From the NCBI GenBank assembly GCA_009760855.2, contig WPIO01000207.1:1-64000 (forward strand): a stretch of DNA of 64,000 nt, read 5' to 3'. The stretch is from Cristatella mucedo (taxonomy: Eukaryota > Bryozoa > Phylactolaemata > Cristatellidae). The notes beneath the pieces were generated by a model. The model did no database searches. It was not told where the DNA came from and saw only the letters and a program-made list of their open reading frames with translations. Made by a program: the position numbers and the translations under genes. This document shows, piece by piece, positions 1-10,699 of the stretch; the first letter of the stretch is position 1; each line of letters starts with the position of its first letter.

Positions 1-1188
1 GCCTCTTCGAGATAGCGAACGTTTTTGAATACGATATGGTCTTCGGCCGATTTTTCTGCTGAGAGATGTGAGCTATGAATAATTTCACGTTAGCGACCTA
101 GTCTTCAGATTACTTCACTCTCCAGGTGCCGCTATTGATGAACGTCACCATAGAGTCGGGGCGAACTAAGGCTCTAAAAGGATGCGGCATAGTGAACTGA
201 CCGTCCAGTCGCAATAACGATTCGCTATGACACGGTTGGTTGATGACGGCCTAACGCGCCAGGAATGTGCGTTTCGCTACTCCAGAATCAGACTAGATGC
301 GGAGTCCGTTTGTTCTTTGTTGTTGTGTTAGTTGCGTGGCAATGGAACGCATCACAGATTTCTCCAGCAGCTGCGGCTTGTTAAATCTGCATCTTTTCTG
401 GACACAGGAGACGTTAATATGTAATGTTACATATATTATGTGTACTTTATTTAGCAAATATTATATGTGTGAGAGGTGATGCGACATAATCAGATAATAA
501 TCGGCTCTCGGAACACTGCTCGTTGTTAAATGCAATATCGTGGTTCTATTAGGATTGAACGTCCGAAGTAATGTTATGATTTGTATCTTATGATTTAATT
601 ATCTGATGAGTTCTAAGTTATATTATAATCCTAATATATTTATATATGAGCTATTACGCTGACATCATGATGCCATTGGTTAGATTATGATATGAAGCTA
701 TCCGATATATGAGCTCTATTCTCTTAGCAAACGAACTACAGGTAGGCCTCCTTAAGACCTGCGCTGTATCGGTATGTGCAACTGATAGGGGCACAATCAC
801 GAAGGACTTGCAGTCAGTCAAGTAGCTGCTACATCGAGGAACGAGCTCACCAACAGGGTCCCCGTGGCACAACTCAGGTTTTTGGGAACCGAAGACAGGC
901 GCCCTAATAATCAGAGTTTAGTATGGCTGTGTAGAAAGGGCATTGCATGAGTGCAGAAAAAGTACAAAAAACCAGCAGACAATAAGGGCTAACGCAGTCA
1001 GTATCAAAGCTGGGTTAAGGACAATGTTGTCTTGCTGGGAGGGGAGGAGAGTCTATGATGACCTAAGGTAGCAAAGTGTTCAACTCTAAGTACCGGGTCA
1101 GTTGATGGCGCGTCACGTGACTATGGGCACTCGGCTTCGGCAAAAGCACCCCTGCCTCGCCCATAGTAGACTCTGCATGAGTACTTAC
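1..1188. other. No recognisable gene; one short LSU-rRNA-like stretch
   Basis: No ORF here resembles a known protein. The only notable signal is at about 1052-1072, where an 11-base run identical to the universally conserved CCTAAGGTAGC of large-subunit rRNA sits in a plausible context. Flanking similarity is weak, so it could be chance or a decayed mitochondrial rRNA insertion. The rest is AT-rich and unremarkable. Confidence 0.3.
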
Positions 1189-1300
1189 CATTCAATGTTA
1201 TTTCCCTTTGCAGCAAATGTAAAGCGCCTAGAGAGAGATTGAGTGCTCTAAGGGCGCTTTATCAAGTACATTATTATGATTATTATTATTATTATTAAGA
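1189..1300 (+). mobile_element. LINE-A 3' tail, 5'-truncated copy
   Basis: This contains the terminal hairpin seen at the end of every LINE-A copy in the window: an AAAGCGCC arm, a loop with GAGATTGAG, and a GGGCGCTTT arm, followed by an (ATT)n tail. The coding part is missing, as expected for extreme 5' truncation during target-primed reverse transcription. Confidence 0.75.
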
Positions 1301-1394
1301 TCGATGAACTCAAAATTAAGCACAAGTACTCCTAATATATGAATTAAAGCTATTCTCCCTCACTAATAATATTCAGTGCAATGGTAATACGATC

Positions 1395-1532
1395 ATGGTT
1401 TGGTCCAGCGGTTAAAGTGCTTGCCCCAGCCAAGGTCTAGCTGAGGTCGTGGGCTCGAGCCCCGAGGCACATATGAACCGCCTGAATAGTGATCAAGTTC
1501 TCTTAGGACGCTATACAAACGAACTATATATC
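1395..1532 (+). mobile_element. SINE-I, tRNA-derived
   Basis: The head carries a pol III A-box-like TGGTCCAGCGG and a B-box-like GGGCTCGAGCCCC about 45 bases later. The tail is a hairpin ending in an AT-rich run. The same unit recurs at about 14.4, 17.6, 18.5, 25.7, 39.7, 40.5, 57.6 and 62.3 kb. The 3' half resembles the LINE-A tail, which suggests LINE-A enzymes mobilise it. Confidence 0.75.
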
Positions 1533-1539
1533 AAATTGT

Positions 1540-2320
1540 CTGCCACTGCGACTGACAGGTGAAATTTCTATTTCATCAGGAGATATTAGAGCTATACACA
1601 CTGTAAGCTGTGGAGCAGATTTTAAAAACGTTATGTTATGCATTCTTTTCATGACTACAAAGAGACCATTATTTCATTGATATTTTTGGTATTTGCAGAC
1701 TAAATTTATGAATAAGTTTTAAAAACTTGGGAAAGACAGATGGAATAGAAGAGTTGCTAATTCTTTTACTCTCCTTGTGAATCTCTTTCCGTTGAATAAT
1801 GAAATAATTGTTCACTAAAATGTTATGCATCATCATGGATACATGTCTGATAACAAATCATTTCTGAACGTAGGTTTTTCAAACGTTTTTCCGAAAGAAT
1901 ATTTCTTACGTGCTAAAGATCTAGTAAACTTTCCACAATACTGACAATATAGAAAACCTAATCTAATTTTGAACTGTTTCTAATAATATTACTATCAAAC
2001 TGTTTTCTGTGCCATCAAGATCACAAATATCACATCAAACGTCAAATCGTTGTTATGGTCTTCTTATTTCTCTTTTACATGACAGACAACCATCCAAAAC
2101 GACAATCCTTACTATTTTTTCTCTTTTCACATTTGAAAAAATAAGTCCATCACTATATTATGTTATTCTTTTAACATTAAAAGAGAAAAAGAAGGAAAGT
2201 ATGATCCAGAGTCTGATGTAAGCCAAACATTCAAGCCTAGACAAAAAGAAATTCCTAGTCACTGCTTTGATGTCTAATAACGTAACGTCTAATGAGAAGC
2301 GTCAAGCTTACATACTACAT
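1540..2320. other. AT-rich intergenic DNA, no supported gene
   Basis: No protein family is recognisable. An open frame at 2009-2221 is low-complexity and lysine-rich at its end, with no recognisable motif. The stretch may be the decayed 5' part of the integrase-bearing element that follows, but nothing in the sequence proves this. Confidence 0.4.
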
Positions 2321-2325
2321 ATGCC

Positions 2326-2645
2326 AACTGACTGGGTATAAATATGCATTAAGTGTGATCGATGTGGCTAGTAGATATAAGGAATCTAGAGCACTGAAAA
2401 GCAAATTATCAAATGAAGTAGCTAAAGCAATAATTGTCATATATTCGAAAGGTCCATTAGAATGACCAGTCAAGGTAACAGTAGATCCGGGGTCGGAGTT
2501 TAAAGGTGAGTTCTTGAAAAAGATGGAGAGACGTGGAGCACGTACAATAGAAAATACTAGTAATAATATTGTTGCACTAGTTAGAAAAATGAATAGAACT
2601 ATAGCAGTAAGAGCTTTTATTGCTCCACATGAAATAAATTAGAGC
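2326..2645 (+). pseudogene. Decayed Polinton/Maverick-type integrase fragment (rve fold)
   Basis: The translation from 2326 gives the core of a retroviral-like integrase: an IDVASRYKE block holding the first catalytic Asp, then VDPGSEFKGEF holding the second Asp, then a degraded block resembling the usual RFNRTLAERLF region. This variant with DVASRYK and DPGSEFKG is known to me from Maverick/Polinton-like elements of invertebrates. One in-frame TGA lies between the two Asp blocks, where relatives have Trp. The N-terminus and any DNA polymerase or capsid genes are absent nearby, so this is a relic. Other rve-bearing transposons such as Ginger remain possible. Confidence 0.65.
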
Positions 2646-2649
2646 GTCT

Positions 2650-3265
2650 GAGTACACACATGCACCGGCACAGTTTAGTTAACGAAGCGCATTAATTCCC
2701 ATGATCGGCTGCAAATGTCAGAGAGCGGGTGCGAGTAGCGATACGCTGGACATTTTTTTCTCATAGCCGTCCAGCTTCAGCAAAGCGGAAACTCTCAGCG
2801 ACGGCTCCACCGGATATCGGTGCTAGGCGCTCTCGTCGGCGGCCGCACAAGCTATTGTTGCCGGCACGGGACTCGTGTCGGGCTCATGTTGGCGGCCCCC
2901 GTCGCTCGCGCTGGCTGGCACTGAAACGCTAGCGACCCGCCACAAGCGAGCAATGGCTCAAACTGACCTTGGCGGCTCTGACGACTAGCAGCATACGATT
3001 GCCAGCCTGCAGGACACGTTTGCCTGGCTGCTGCGGCAACTAGAAGAAAAGCAGAGCAGCTGAGTTCCAAATAATGAGCTGCGCTACAGGCAATTCAGGC
3101 AGATTGGTGACTTGAACCGTCGAGTCGTCGTCGAACTATAAATGGCAAGCAAAAGGTCTCACTACTTACATGAGCTAAATATGTGACTTCTGGGTAGGAA
3201 GCGCACCGTTATGTCCGAAGAGGACTTGGCTGACATTAAGAATCAACTACGCCGATGAGTTGATA
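2650..3265 (+). pseudogene. Copy A of the coiled-coil/AERD-repeat gene family, degraded 5' part
   Basis: The upstream part (about 2650-2790, with a GAGAGCGGGTGCG block and a GATACGCT block) aligns with the 5' flank of copy D at about 11145-11200. Downstream, fragments in shifting frames match the coiled-coil region of copies B and D, ending in EEDLADIKNQLRR, which corresponds to EEDLADIENQLNRI of copy D. Several stops and frameshifts interrupt it and the repeat domain is missing. I see a truncated pseudogene of the family whose longest member starts at 4290. Confidence 0.6.
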
Positions 3266-4110
3266 CTTTTATCTAAATATACTAGAGATCTGTCAACTTA
3301 AGAAACATAGTTTGCACGTTACACACGGCAAGGCATTTCATCAAGCGGACACGTACAATTCACTTGACTTTCAAGACTTTCATTGCAATGTTCGTGTTTG
3401 AATCAAGGTTTCCGTGGGCTCATCTAGCTAATGCTCAACATGCCGAAGCAGGCTACATAGGTCTCGCGCGTCTTGTCAGACGCTTAGTAAGGACTAATTT
3501 TCATCCTTTATCTGGTTCTATTTTTCCCACTCTCTTAGAAAAATGCATCTGCTTGGTGCAAGGAAGGTCTTGATGCCACGTCAATCAGACACGGCTATTC
3601 CTTACTTTTATCTTACGCGGAAGTGAAGTAAAATAAAATGATAGTTGGTTCAATGCAACTCTTCTGCTAAAAATATATGCGGGTACTACTCTATAGCATG
3701 ACGTCTTCCTAGCCAATAGCAGTTCTGGTAGCGGTATGGCGCATGCTATCAGTGCAAACCTGACAACCGCAGCTTGCAGAACAATAAAAACCAGCCAATT
3801 GTATTTGCTCATTTTCCAGGCACGATAGAATCGATATCTCCGTATGATTCCAGAGTTTACTGGTAATTTTAGGAATATCTGATCAGAAAAATTTTTTTGG
3901 CACCGACGACGAAATATTAAAATCTTTTGCGAGGTGTTGGCTACAGGAGCGAGCTGAGAGTTAACTGTTCTGTTTTCACTCTTTATTTCGTCACTCACTA
4001 CATAAAGTTGCCCACCTACGAACGCGCTTACATATTTTACATAAATACTTTATTCAATTGCGTCGCGTGGACTCTATCAGCGTCTCGGCTAGTGCAACAG
4101 AGCGAAAACT
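3266..4110. other. Spacer between family copies A and B
   Basis: No recognisable gene. Open frames at 3364-3573 (+), 3585-3998 (-) and 3927-4277 (+) have no recognised domain and overlap each other. The last of them runs into the probable promoter of copy B. Confidence 0.4.
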
Positions 4111-4223
4111 GGCAACAATTGATTGTGCGTCACAATTGCAGACGTCGTCACAATCACAGCTTTTGCAGACAAAGGGTGACGCAAAGCGTGCAATGGCGGC
4201 GGCGCGTTGTAACTAGCGAAGAG

Positions 4224-4231
4224 TATTTATA
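4224..4231 (+). promoter_or_regulatory. Probable TATA box of copy B
   Basis: TATTTATA lies 59 bases upstream of the ATG at 4290, a spacing that allows a start site near 4255. The corresponding position in copy D (about 11111) reads TATTTTAAT, and the flanking bases GCTCG and TGG are kept in both copies. That conservation between paralogues supports a promoter role. No expression evidence is available. Confidence 0.5.
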
Positions 4232-4289
4232 CGCTCGGTGGCAAGGTAATCCGAGAGCAGTTGTGTGTCCTAGGTGACCAATTTTAGTT

Positions 4290-5429
4290 ATGTCCGTGCC
4301 GCTGCATGTAGCTGTACCTTATACGGAGACCGCTGCCGAGGATCGCGGTGACACCGTTGCTTCGGCAGCCGCTGGACACACTGTTGCGGGCATGGTAGAA
4401 GCTGCCCGTGAGGCACGAGCTGCCGCGGAAGCGCTGGCGCGACTGGCGAGTCGCCTCGAGCGAGCGGCGGCAAGCGGTGAACTTTATTCGGCCAATGAGA
4501 AGAACATTCATGCTGCTCAGCGGGGCATCATTGCCTCGCTGATGCAGCAATGTGCACTAGGTGCGGAAGTTAGGTCGGGACTGCAGGCGGCCCTCGCCGA
4601 TCGTAAAGAAATTTGCGAAAGGCAGTCCCGACAGATCGCCGACCTGCAGGGTCAAGCTGACACGCTGCGGCTCCACTGTCTCGAGGAGCTCAGTGGTCGA
4701 CTGTTGGCAGAGGAGCGTGTCGCCGTCGCCCAAGAAGACTTGCAGGAAGTTTATTGTGAGCTCCGCCGCCATAGAGCCACCACCGCCGCGGGTGCCGAGC
4801 GCGAAGACTACGCCTCTGCCGCCGCCGCCGCCGGTGCCGAGCGCGACACCACGACCGCCGCCGCCGGTGCCGAGCGCGACACCACGACCGCCGCCGCCGG
4901 TGCCGAGCGCGACACCACGACCGCCGCCGCCGCCGGTGCCGAGCGCGACACCCGACCCGCCGCCGCCGCCGGTGCCGAGCGCGCGACACCACGACCGCCG
5001 ACCGCCGCCGCGGGTGCCGAGCGCGACACCACGACCGCCGCCGCCGGTGCCGAGCGCGACACCACGACCGCCGCCGCCGGTGCCGAGCGCGACACCACGA
5101 CGGTGCCACGACCGCCGCCGCCGGCGCCGACCGCGCCACCACGACCGCCGCCGCCGGTGCCGAGCGCGACACCACGACCGCCGCCGCCGGTGCCGAGCGC
5201 GACACCACGACCGCCGCCGCCGGTGCCGAGCGCGACACCACGACCGCCGCCGCCGGTGCCGAGCGCGACACCCACGCCGGTGCCGCCGCCGCCGGTGCCG
5301 AGCGCGACGACGCGCGACACCACGCGCCGCCGCCGCCGCCGGTGCCGAGCGCGACACACGACCGCCGCCGCCGCCGCCGCCGAGCGCGACACCACGACCG
5401 CCGCCGCCGGTGCCGAGCGCGACACCACG

Positions 5430-5497
<68 letters not shown>

Positions 5498-6838
5498 TGC
5501 CGAGCGCGACACCACGACCGCCGCCGCCTCCGCCGCCGCCGCCGCCGGTGCCGCGCACGACACCACGACCGCGCCGCACACCCGCCGCCGCCGCCGGTGC
5601 CGAGCGCGACACCACGACCGCCGCCGCCTCCGCCGCCGCCGCCGCCGGTGCCGAGCGCGACACCACGACCGCCGCCGCCTCCGCCGCCGCCGCCGCCGGT
5701 GCCGAGCGCGACACCACGACCGCCGCCGCCTCCGCCGCCGCCGCCGCCGGTGCCGAGCGCGACACCACGACCGCCGCCGCCTCCGCCGCCGCCGCCGCCG
5801 GTGCCGAGCGCGACACCACGACCCGCCGCCGCCGCCGCCGCCGCCGCCGCCCCCGAGCGCGACACCACGACCGCCGCCGCCTCCGCCGCCGCCGCCGCCG
5901 GTGCCGAGCGCGACACCACGACCGCCGCCGCCTCCGCCGCCGCCGCCGACGTGCCGAGCGCGACACCACGACCGCCGCCCCCACCCCCGCCGCCGCCGAC
6001 GGTGCCGAGCGCGACACCACGACCGCCGCCGCCTCCGCCGCCGCCGCCGACGGTGCCGAGCGCGACACCACGACCGCCGCCGCCTCCGCCGCCGCCGCCG
6101 CCGGTGCCGAGCGCGACACCACGACCGCCGCCGCCTCCGCCGCCGCCGCCGACGGTGCCGAGCGCGACGACGACGCCGCCGCCTCCGCCGCCTCCGCCTC
6201 CGCCGCCGCCGGTGCCGAGCGCGACGACGACCACGACCGCCGCCGCCTCCGCCTCCGCCGCCGCCGGTGCCGAGCGCGACGACGACGCCGCCGCCGCCGC
6301 CGCCTCCGCCTCCGCCGCCGCCGGTGCCGAGCGCGACGACGACGACGCCGCCGCCGCCGCCTCCGCCTCCGCCGCCGCCGGTGCCGAGCGCGACGACGAC
6401 GACGCCGCCGCCGCCTCCGCCTCCGCCGCCGCCGGTGCCGAGCGCGACGACGACGACGCCGCCGCCGCCGCCGCCTCCGCCTCCGCCGCCGCCGGTGCCG
6501 AGCGCGACGACGACGACGCCGCCGCCGCCTCCGCCTCCGCCGCCGCCGGTGCCGAGCGCGACGACGACGACGCCGCCGCCGCCGCCTCCGCCCCCGCCGC
6601 CGCCGGTGCCGAGCGCGACGACGACGACGCCGCCGCCGCCTCCGCCTCCCGCCGCCGCTGCCGAGCGCGACGACGACGACGCCGCCGCCGCCTCCGCCTC
6701 CGCCGCCGCCGGTGCCGAGCGCGACGACGACGACGCCGCCGCCGCCTCCGCCTCCGCCGCCGCCGGTGCCGAGCGCGACGACGACGACGCCCCCCGCGCC
6801 GCCTCCGCCTCCGCCGCCGCCTCCGACGACGGCGACGA

Positions 6839-6874
<36 letters not shown>

Positions 6875-7282
6875 TGCCGCGCGCGTCGACGACGACGACG
6901 CCGCCGCCGCCTCCGCCTCCGCCGCCGCCGGTGCCGAGCGCGACGACGACGACGCCTCTGCCGCCGCCTCCGCCTCCGCCGCCGCCGGTGCCGAGCGCGA
7001 CGACGACGACGCCTCTGCCGCCGCCTCCGCCTCCGCCGCCGCCGGTGCCGAGCGCGACGACGACGACGCCTCCGCCGCCGCCTCCGCCTCCGCCTCCGCC
7101 GCCGCCGCCGGTGCCGAGCGCGACGACGACGACGCCTCTGCCGCCGCCTCCGCCTCCGCCTCCGCCGCCGCCGCCGGTGCCGAGCGCGACGACGACGCCT
7201 CTGCCGCCGCCCCCTCCGCCGCCGGTGCCGAGCGCGACGACGACGCCTCTGCCGCCGCCGCCGCCGGCGGCAGCGACGACGA

Positions 7283-7331
<49 letters not shown>

Positions 7332-8217
7332 CGCCGCCGCCGCCGGTGCCGAGCGCGACGACGACGCCTCCGCCGCCGCCGCCGCCGCCTCCGCCGCCGC
7401 CGGTGCCGAGCGCGACGACGACGCCTCCGCCGCCGCCTCCGCCTCCGCCGCCGGTGCCGAGCGCGACGACGACGCCTCCGCCGCCGCCTCCGCCTCCGCC
7501 GCCGATGCCGAGCGCGACGACGACGCCTCCGCCGCCGCCTCCGCCTCCGCCGCCGCCGCCGGTGCCGAGCGCGACGACGACGCCTCTGCCGCCGCCCCCT
7601 CCGCCGCCGGTGCCGAGCGCGACGACGACGCCTCCGCCGCCGCCCCCTCCGCCGCCGGTGCCGAGCGCGACGACGACGCCTCCGCCGCCGCCCCCTCCGC
7701 CGCCGGTGCCGAGCGCGACGACGACGCCTCCGCCGCCGCCCCCTCCGCCGCCGGTGCCGAGCGCGACGACGACGCCTCCGCCGCCGCCCCCTCCGCCGCC
7801 GGTGCCGAGCGCGACGACGACGCCTCCGCCGCCGCCCCCTCCGCCGCCGGTGCCGAGCGCGACGACGACGCCTCCGCCGCCGCCCCCTCCGCCGCCGGTG
7901 CCGAGCGCGACGACGACGCCTCCGCCGCCTGCGCCGGTGCCGAGCGAGGCGACGACGCCTCCGCCACCGCCTGCGCCGGTGCCGAGCGAGGCGACGACGC
8001 CTCCGCCACCGCCGCCGCCTGGGCCGGTGAAGAGCGCGGCGACGACGCCTCCGCCGCCGGCGCCGCTGGAGAGCGCGGCGACGCAGCAGCCGGAAGGTCG
8101 CGGTGGAAATCCTTCTGGCGAAGTGCAAGAAAGAAATTCGCTAGGGGGTGCTGTTTGGCACCTAGACAAACCAAAATAGGTAACAAGCAAGCCAAACAAC
8201 CAAAAACACCTTGCTAA
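4290..8217 (+). CDS. Copy B: coiled-coil protein with a giant GCC-rich Ala/Glu/Arg/Asp repeat and basic, Cys-containing C-terminus
   Basis: I do not recognise this gene. From the ATG at 4290 the first roughly 165 residues are non-repetitive, Ala/Glu/Arg-rich and strongly helical, with a coiled-coil segment containing IADLQGQADTLRLHCLEEL. From about 4790 the sequence becomes tandem units whose best frame reads GAERD followed by T or D runs and Ala/Ser. The unique C-terminus (about 8080-8217) reads KSFWRSARKKFARGCC and then a short tail, in frame +1, not the frame of the ATG. The GAERD phase moves between frames several times in the repeat, so a continuous protein needs net frameshifts, either real or assembly errors. 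The repeat has no stop in any forward frame, so none truncates it. Copies A and D share the N-terminal region and copy C the C-terminal motif, which argues the ends are real coding sequence. Confidence 0.5.
4790..8030 (+). repeat. Compound GCC-rich coding minisatellite
   Basis: About 3.2 kb of tandem units built on GGTGCCGAGCGCGAC. Early units (about 4840-5300) are near 33 bases and continue with ACCACGACC plus GCC triplets. Units around 5580-6150 are near 42 bases. Units from about 6150 carry GACGAC runs. The last block is seven near-identical 48-base units (7561-7896), each giving a 16-residue GAERDDDASAAAPSAA. Two long pure GCC runs sit at about 5431-5496 and 7283-7330. The graded unit types suggest repeated local amplification. 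Confidence 0.9.
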
Positions 8218-8870
8218 CCAATTTTGTTTTTATTTTACAATAATAGTATTTTCCCGTATCATTTATTGATCGCAAAAAATGTGAAAAAGCATGTTTTTCA
8301 CGCCCTAGGTGTGAATTATTTACTGATCGCGCTAGAAGATTTGTAACTGCTTCCGAAGATTGGAAAAAGTTACACTATAAGAAGTTATGCGATTCCTAAG
8401 ATGTAGAGCTAAGCAACATATTTGTAAGATAACAAAACAGTTACATAAAAGAAGTAATGCGATTCTCTTATGAGACTCAGATGAAGATCTAAGTAACATA
8501 TTTACAAGAATAATTTCAAATTCCAACGTTTGAGTCAATAGTAAAAAATATTTAAGGCAGTTTTCGTTTTTTCAAAATGATAGATTAGCCTCTAGAATAG
8601 TAGTAGTACTGAGTAGGTAATACACTGATAAAAGGTTAGACTAGAAAGTAAAACAGATCTGGAAAGATGTTGCTATTTGGAAATTGCTAATTTTTTATAA
8701 TTATATCGCCAAATTTTCAAATTGCTACAGATACACCTTTCATCAGGATTACAATATGTAGGCATACCTGAAGCTGGTTACACATACTGTGAATTGCCAG
8801 AAAGGTTAAGAATAAAAAACATAAAAGCATAAAAGTTGTGTTATAAACCTAACTCTTAATAATGGGATGA
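8218..8870. other. AT-rich spacer with a local duplication
   Basis: Composition switches abruptly from GCC-rich to AT-rich just after the stop at 8215-8217. Two imperfect copies of about 60 bases (near 8355-8420 and 8440-8510) share AAGAAGT..ATGCGATTC and a following AACATATTT. No gene is supported. Confidence 0.45.
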
Positions 8871-8874
8871 TAAC

Positions 8875-9640
8875 ATGACAGGCAATTTGATAATTGATGT
8901 GCTTCATGGTATTCATGGTATGTACTATGACGGTAATTCAGATTTAACGAAACAGAGCTACAGAGTATTGATAAATTTACCTGGTGGAATAAGAAATATC
9001 GATTTATTCAACAGACTTGGAAGATGATAGCTTATTAGAATAACATGAAAACATTATAGAGGCCAAGAAGTTTAGATAGAAAAGTATTTGGTGGTAGTAT
9101 TAATTGTTATATTAATGAAAAGTGCAGTCACTCTTAATAAACCAAGATTTGCTATACTCAACCAATCAAAGTGGTAATAGCAAAATGTTTACTGCGGTGA
9201 GGTGGAAAGATTTTACAGCGACATTGTTAGTTTAGCATATAGTGGTATTTATTTAATTGTAACAAAGGTTAAAATTGAGAAAGTTGATAGTGACTTTACT
9301 TTATTTTCCAAGGCATTCGTCCTAAATTCTCATTATGAATGGTCAGAGATATGGAAAAGTAAAAAAGGCAGATGAGTGAACATGATCAAACAGAAGGTCG
9401 TAGAAGAAAAGTGAAAAACTATAAACTATAAACTATAAATAATTGTACATTCCTGTACATTCGACAGAAGTTGCCTAAAAAAGAAATTGAAATCGCTGAT
9501 AAAAGTGAAATTGAACAAGAAAAAGAAGACATCGAGTAAGAAGAACTATCTGGAGATTGTGATTAGTATTGCTATTCAGAAGATTTCGATTATGGTGATG
9601 GATTTAATTTTGAAGAACATTTTTGAGTATTGATATAGAA
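8875..9640 (+). pseudogene. Decayed AT-rich ORF remnants, unknown family
   Basis: An ATG at 8875 opens about 50 codons containing LINLPGGIRNIDLFNRLGR before a stop. After several stops and frameshifts, a second block (about 9195-9375) reads CGEVERFYSDIVSLAY and continues to SKAFVLNSHYEWSEIW. The codon use is AT-rich and lysine/isoleucine-rich, unlike the GCC-rich genes on either side. I do not recognise the protein. Its closeness to an integrase relic (2.3-2.6 kb) and a second decayed ORF suggests one large decayed mobile element, possibly Polinton-like. This is inference only. Confidence 0.35.
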
Positions 9641-9920
9641 CTGCATTAATTGTATTTATTTATTAATAGCTTAAAAGCTAATTTTACATACAATAAATGG
9701 TGCCGATCTGAGAATAGTCAAACATTCTATGGATAAGTTAATCCAGGATCTCGATAGTTCATATTTAAAATAACTTAATGATGTCTGCGATCCATGTGAT
9801 AAGTTAATGAATTATCACGGTGAAATAATGAGAATGAAATGATTTCAATAAAAACATCTTCTTTTACAAAAGATGGAGTGCAAATAATTTATCCTAGTTA
9901 ATTTTTATATATTATAGAAG

Positions 9921-10452
9921 ATGACAACACGGGATTTTTCAAATGTAAATTTAGCAACATCTGCAACACTTCTTAAATCGTACCTTGATCATCAAATCAA
10001 CTCATGGTTAACAGCTTATGACACTCACAACTCTCGACTCTGATATTTCAATCCTTACAGATCAGGCCGTGAACAAGTTTTAATTTGACGAATGCGACGC
10101 TGAAGCTCAAAGAGTAATCATTGCTGGTATTGGTCAAATTACAACAGAACTAGAGTCAACTTTTAAAACGAAAGTTGACAGCCCACTAGATACTCCAGGT
10201 GAGACATAATCTTATGCAGCTTGATTCGCTGATCAATTGCCAAAAATATTCACTCTGATCCCTATAGTTTCTGGCGTTAAACCTGATATTACAAGCATTG
10301 TTGATAATGAACGTTATGCAATTCTAATAGATGGTACTAGAGCTAGACTGAAGTCAACAATTGCTGCTAACACTGCTGCAGTTGCTTCATCTGTTCCAGC
10401 TGTTACTGATCCAGCTGCTCCAGTGTCAGATCCTCTTCCAGTCGGACAATAA
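9921..10452 (+). pseudogene. Decayed ORF of unknown family ending in an Ala/Pro-rich tail
   Basis: From the ATG at 9921 about 40 codons are open (LATSATLLKSYLDHQINSWL). Then come a stop, a frameshift, and a second open part that includes IIAGIGQITTELESTF. The last 71 codons are intact (PKIFTLIPIVSGVKPDI, then an Ala/Val/Pro-rich end, stop at 10450-10452). Five breaks in about 175 codons mark it as dead. I cannot name the family. The layout would suit a structural protein of a large DNA transposon or virus-like element, but there is no motif to prove this. Confidence 0.4.
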
Positions 10453-10539
10453 ATAACGTAGAATGCCTATTGAGACAAGATGTATTGATGGTTTAAATGA
10501 GGTTGTTGGACAAACAAAAGCCATGTTAAAACCGACCAA

Positions 10540-10695
10540 GCGACTGAGCTGACAGCGGGTCGGATGAGACATCGCATGCCACGCCTAGAGAGTCAGTAGC
10601 CTCCGAAGTAGGGATCAGTAGGTCCAAATGTAAAAGCTTCTGGCGGAGCGTCAAAAAGAAGATGGCGAAAGGGTGCTGTATTTTGACTCAAAGCT
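10540..10695 (+). pseudogene. Copy C: 3' end of the AERD-repeat family
   Basis: About 10620-10680 encodes KCKSFWRSVKKKMAKGCC followed by a short tail and a stop. This matches the C-terminus of copy B (KSFWRSARKKFARGCC) almost residue for residue. The bases just upstream (about 10545-10610) contain a degraded TELTAGRMRHRM-like unit that resembles the diverged repeat of copy D. No N-terminal part is attached: the AT-rich decayed ORFs lie immediately 5', so this copy is truncated or was split by an insertion. Confidence 0.55.
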
Positions 10696-10699
10696 AAAT

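Noticed and set aside
1040-1130. Calling an rRNA gene at the CCTAAGGTAGC match
   Set aside because: Only a short core agrees. Neither flank folds or aligns well enough to support a functional rRNA gene.
4557-8199. Very long antisense open frames (up to 1212 codons) under the GCC-rich repeat
   Set aside because: They arise because the repeat has no stop in these frames. The ends conserved in other copies (coiled-coil head, KSFWRS tail) are all on the plus strand.
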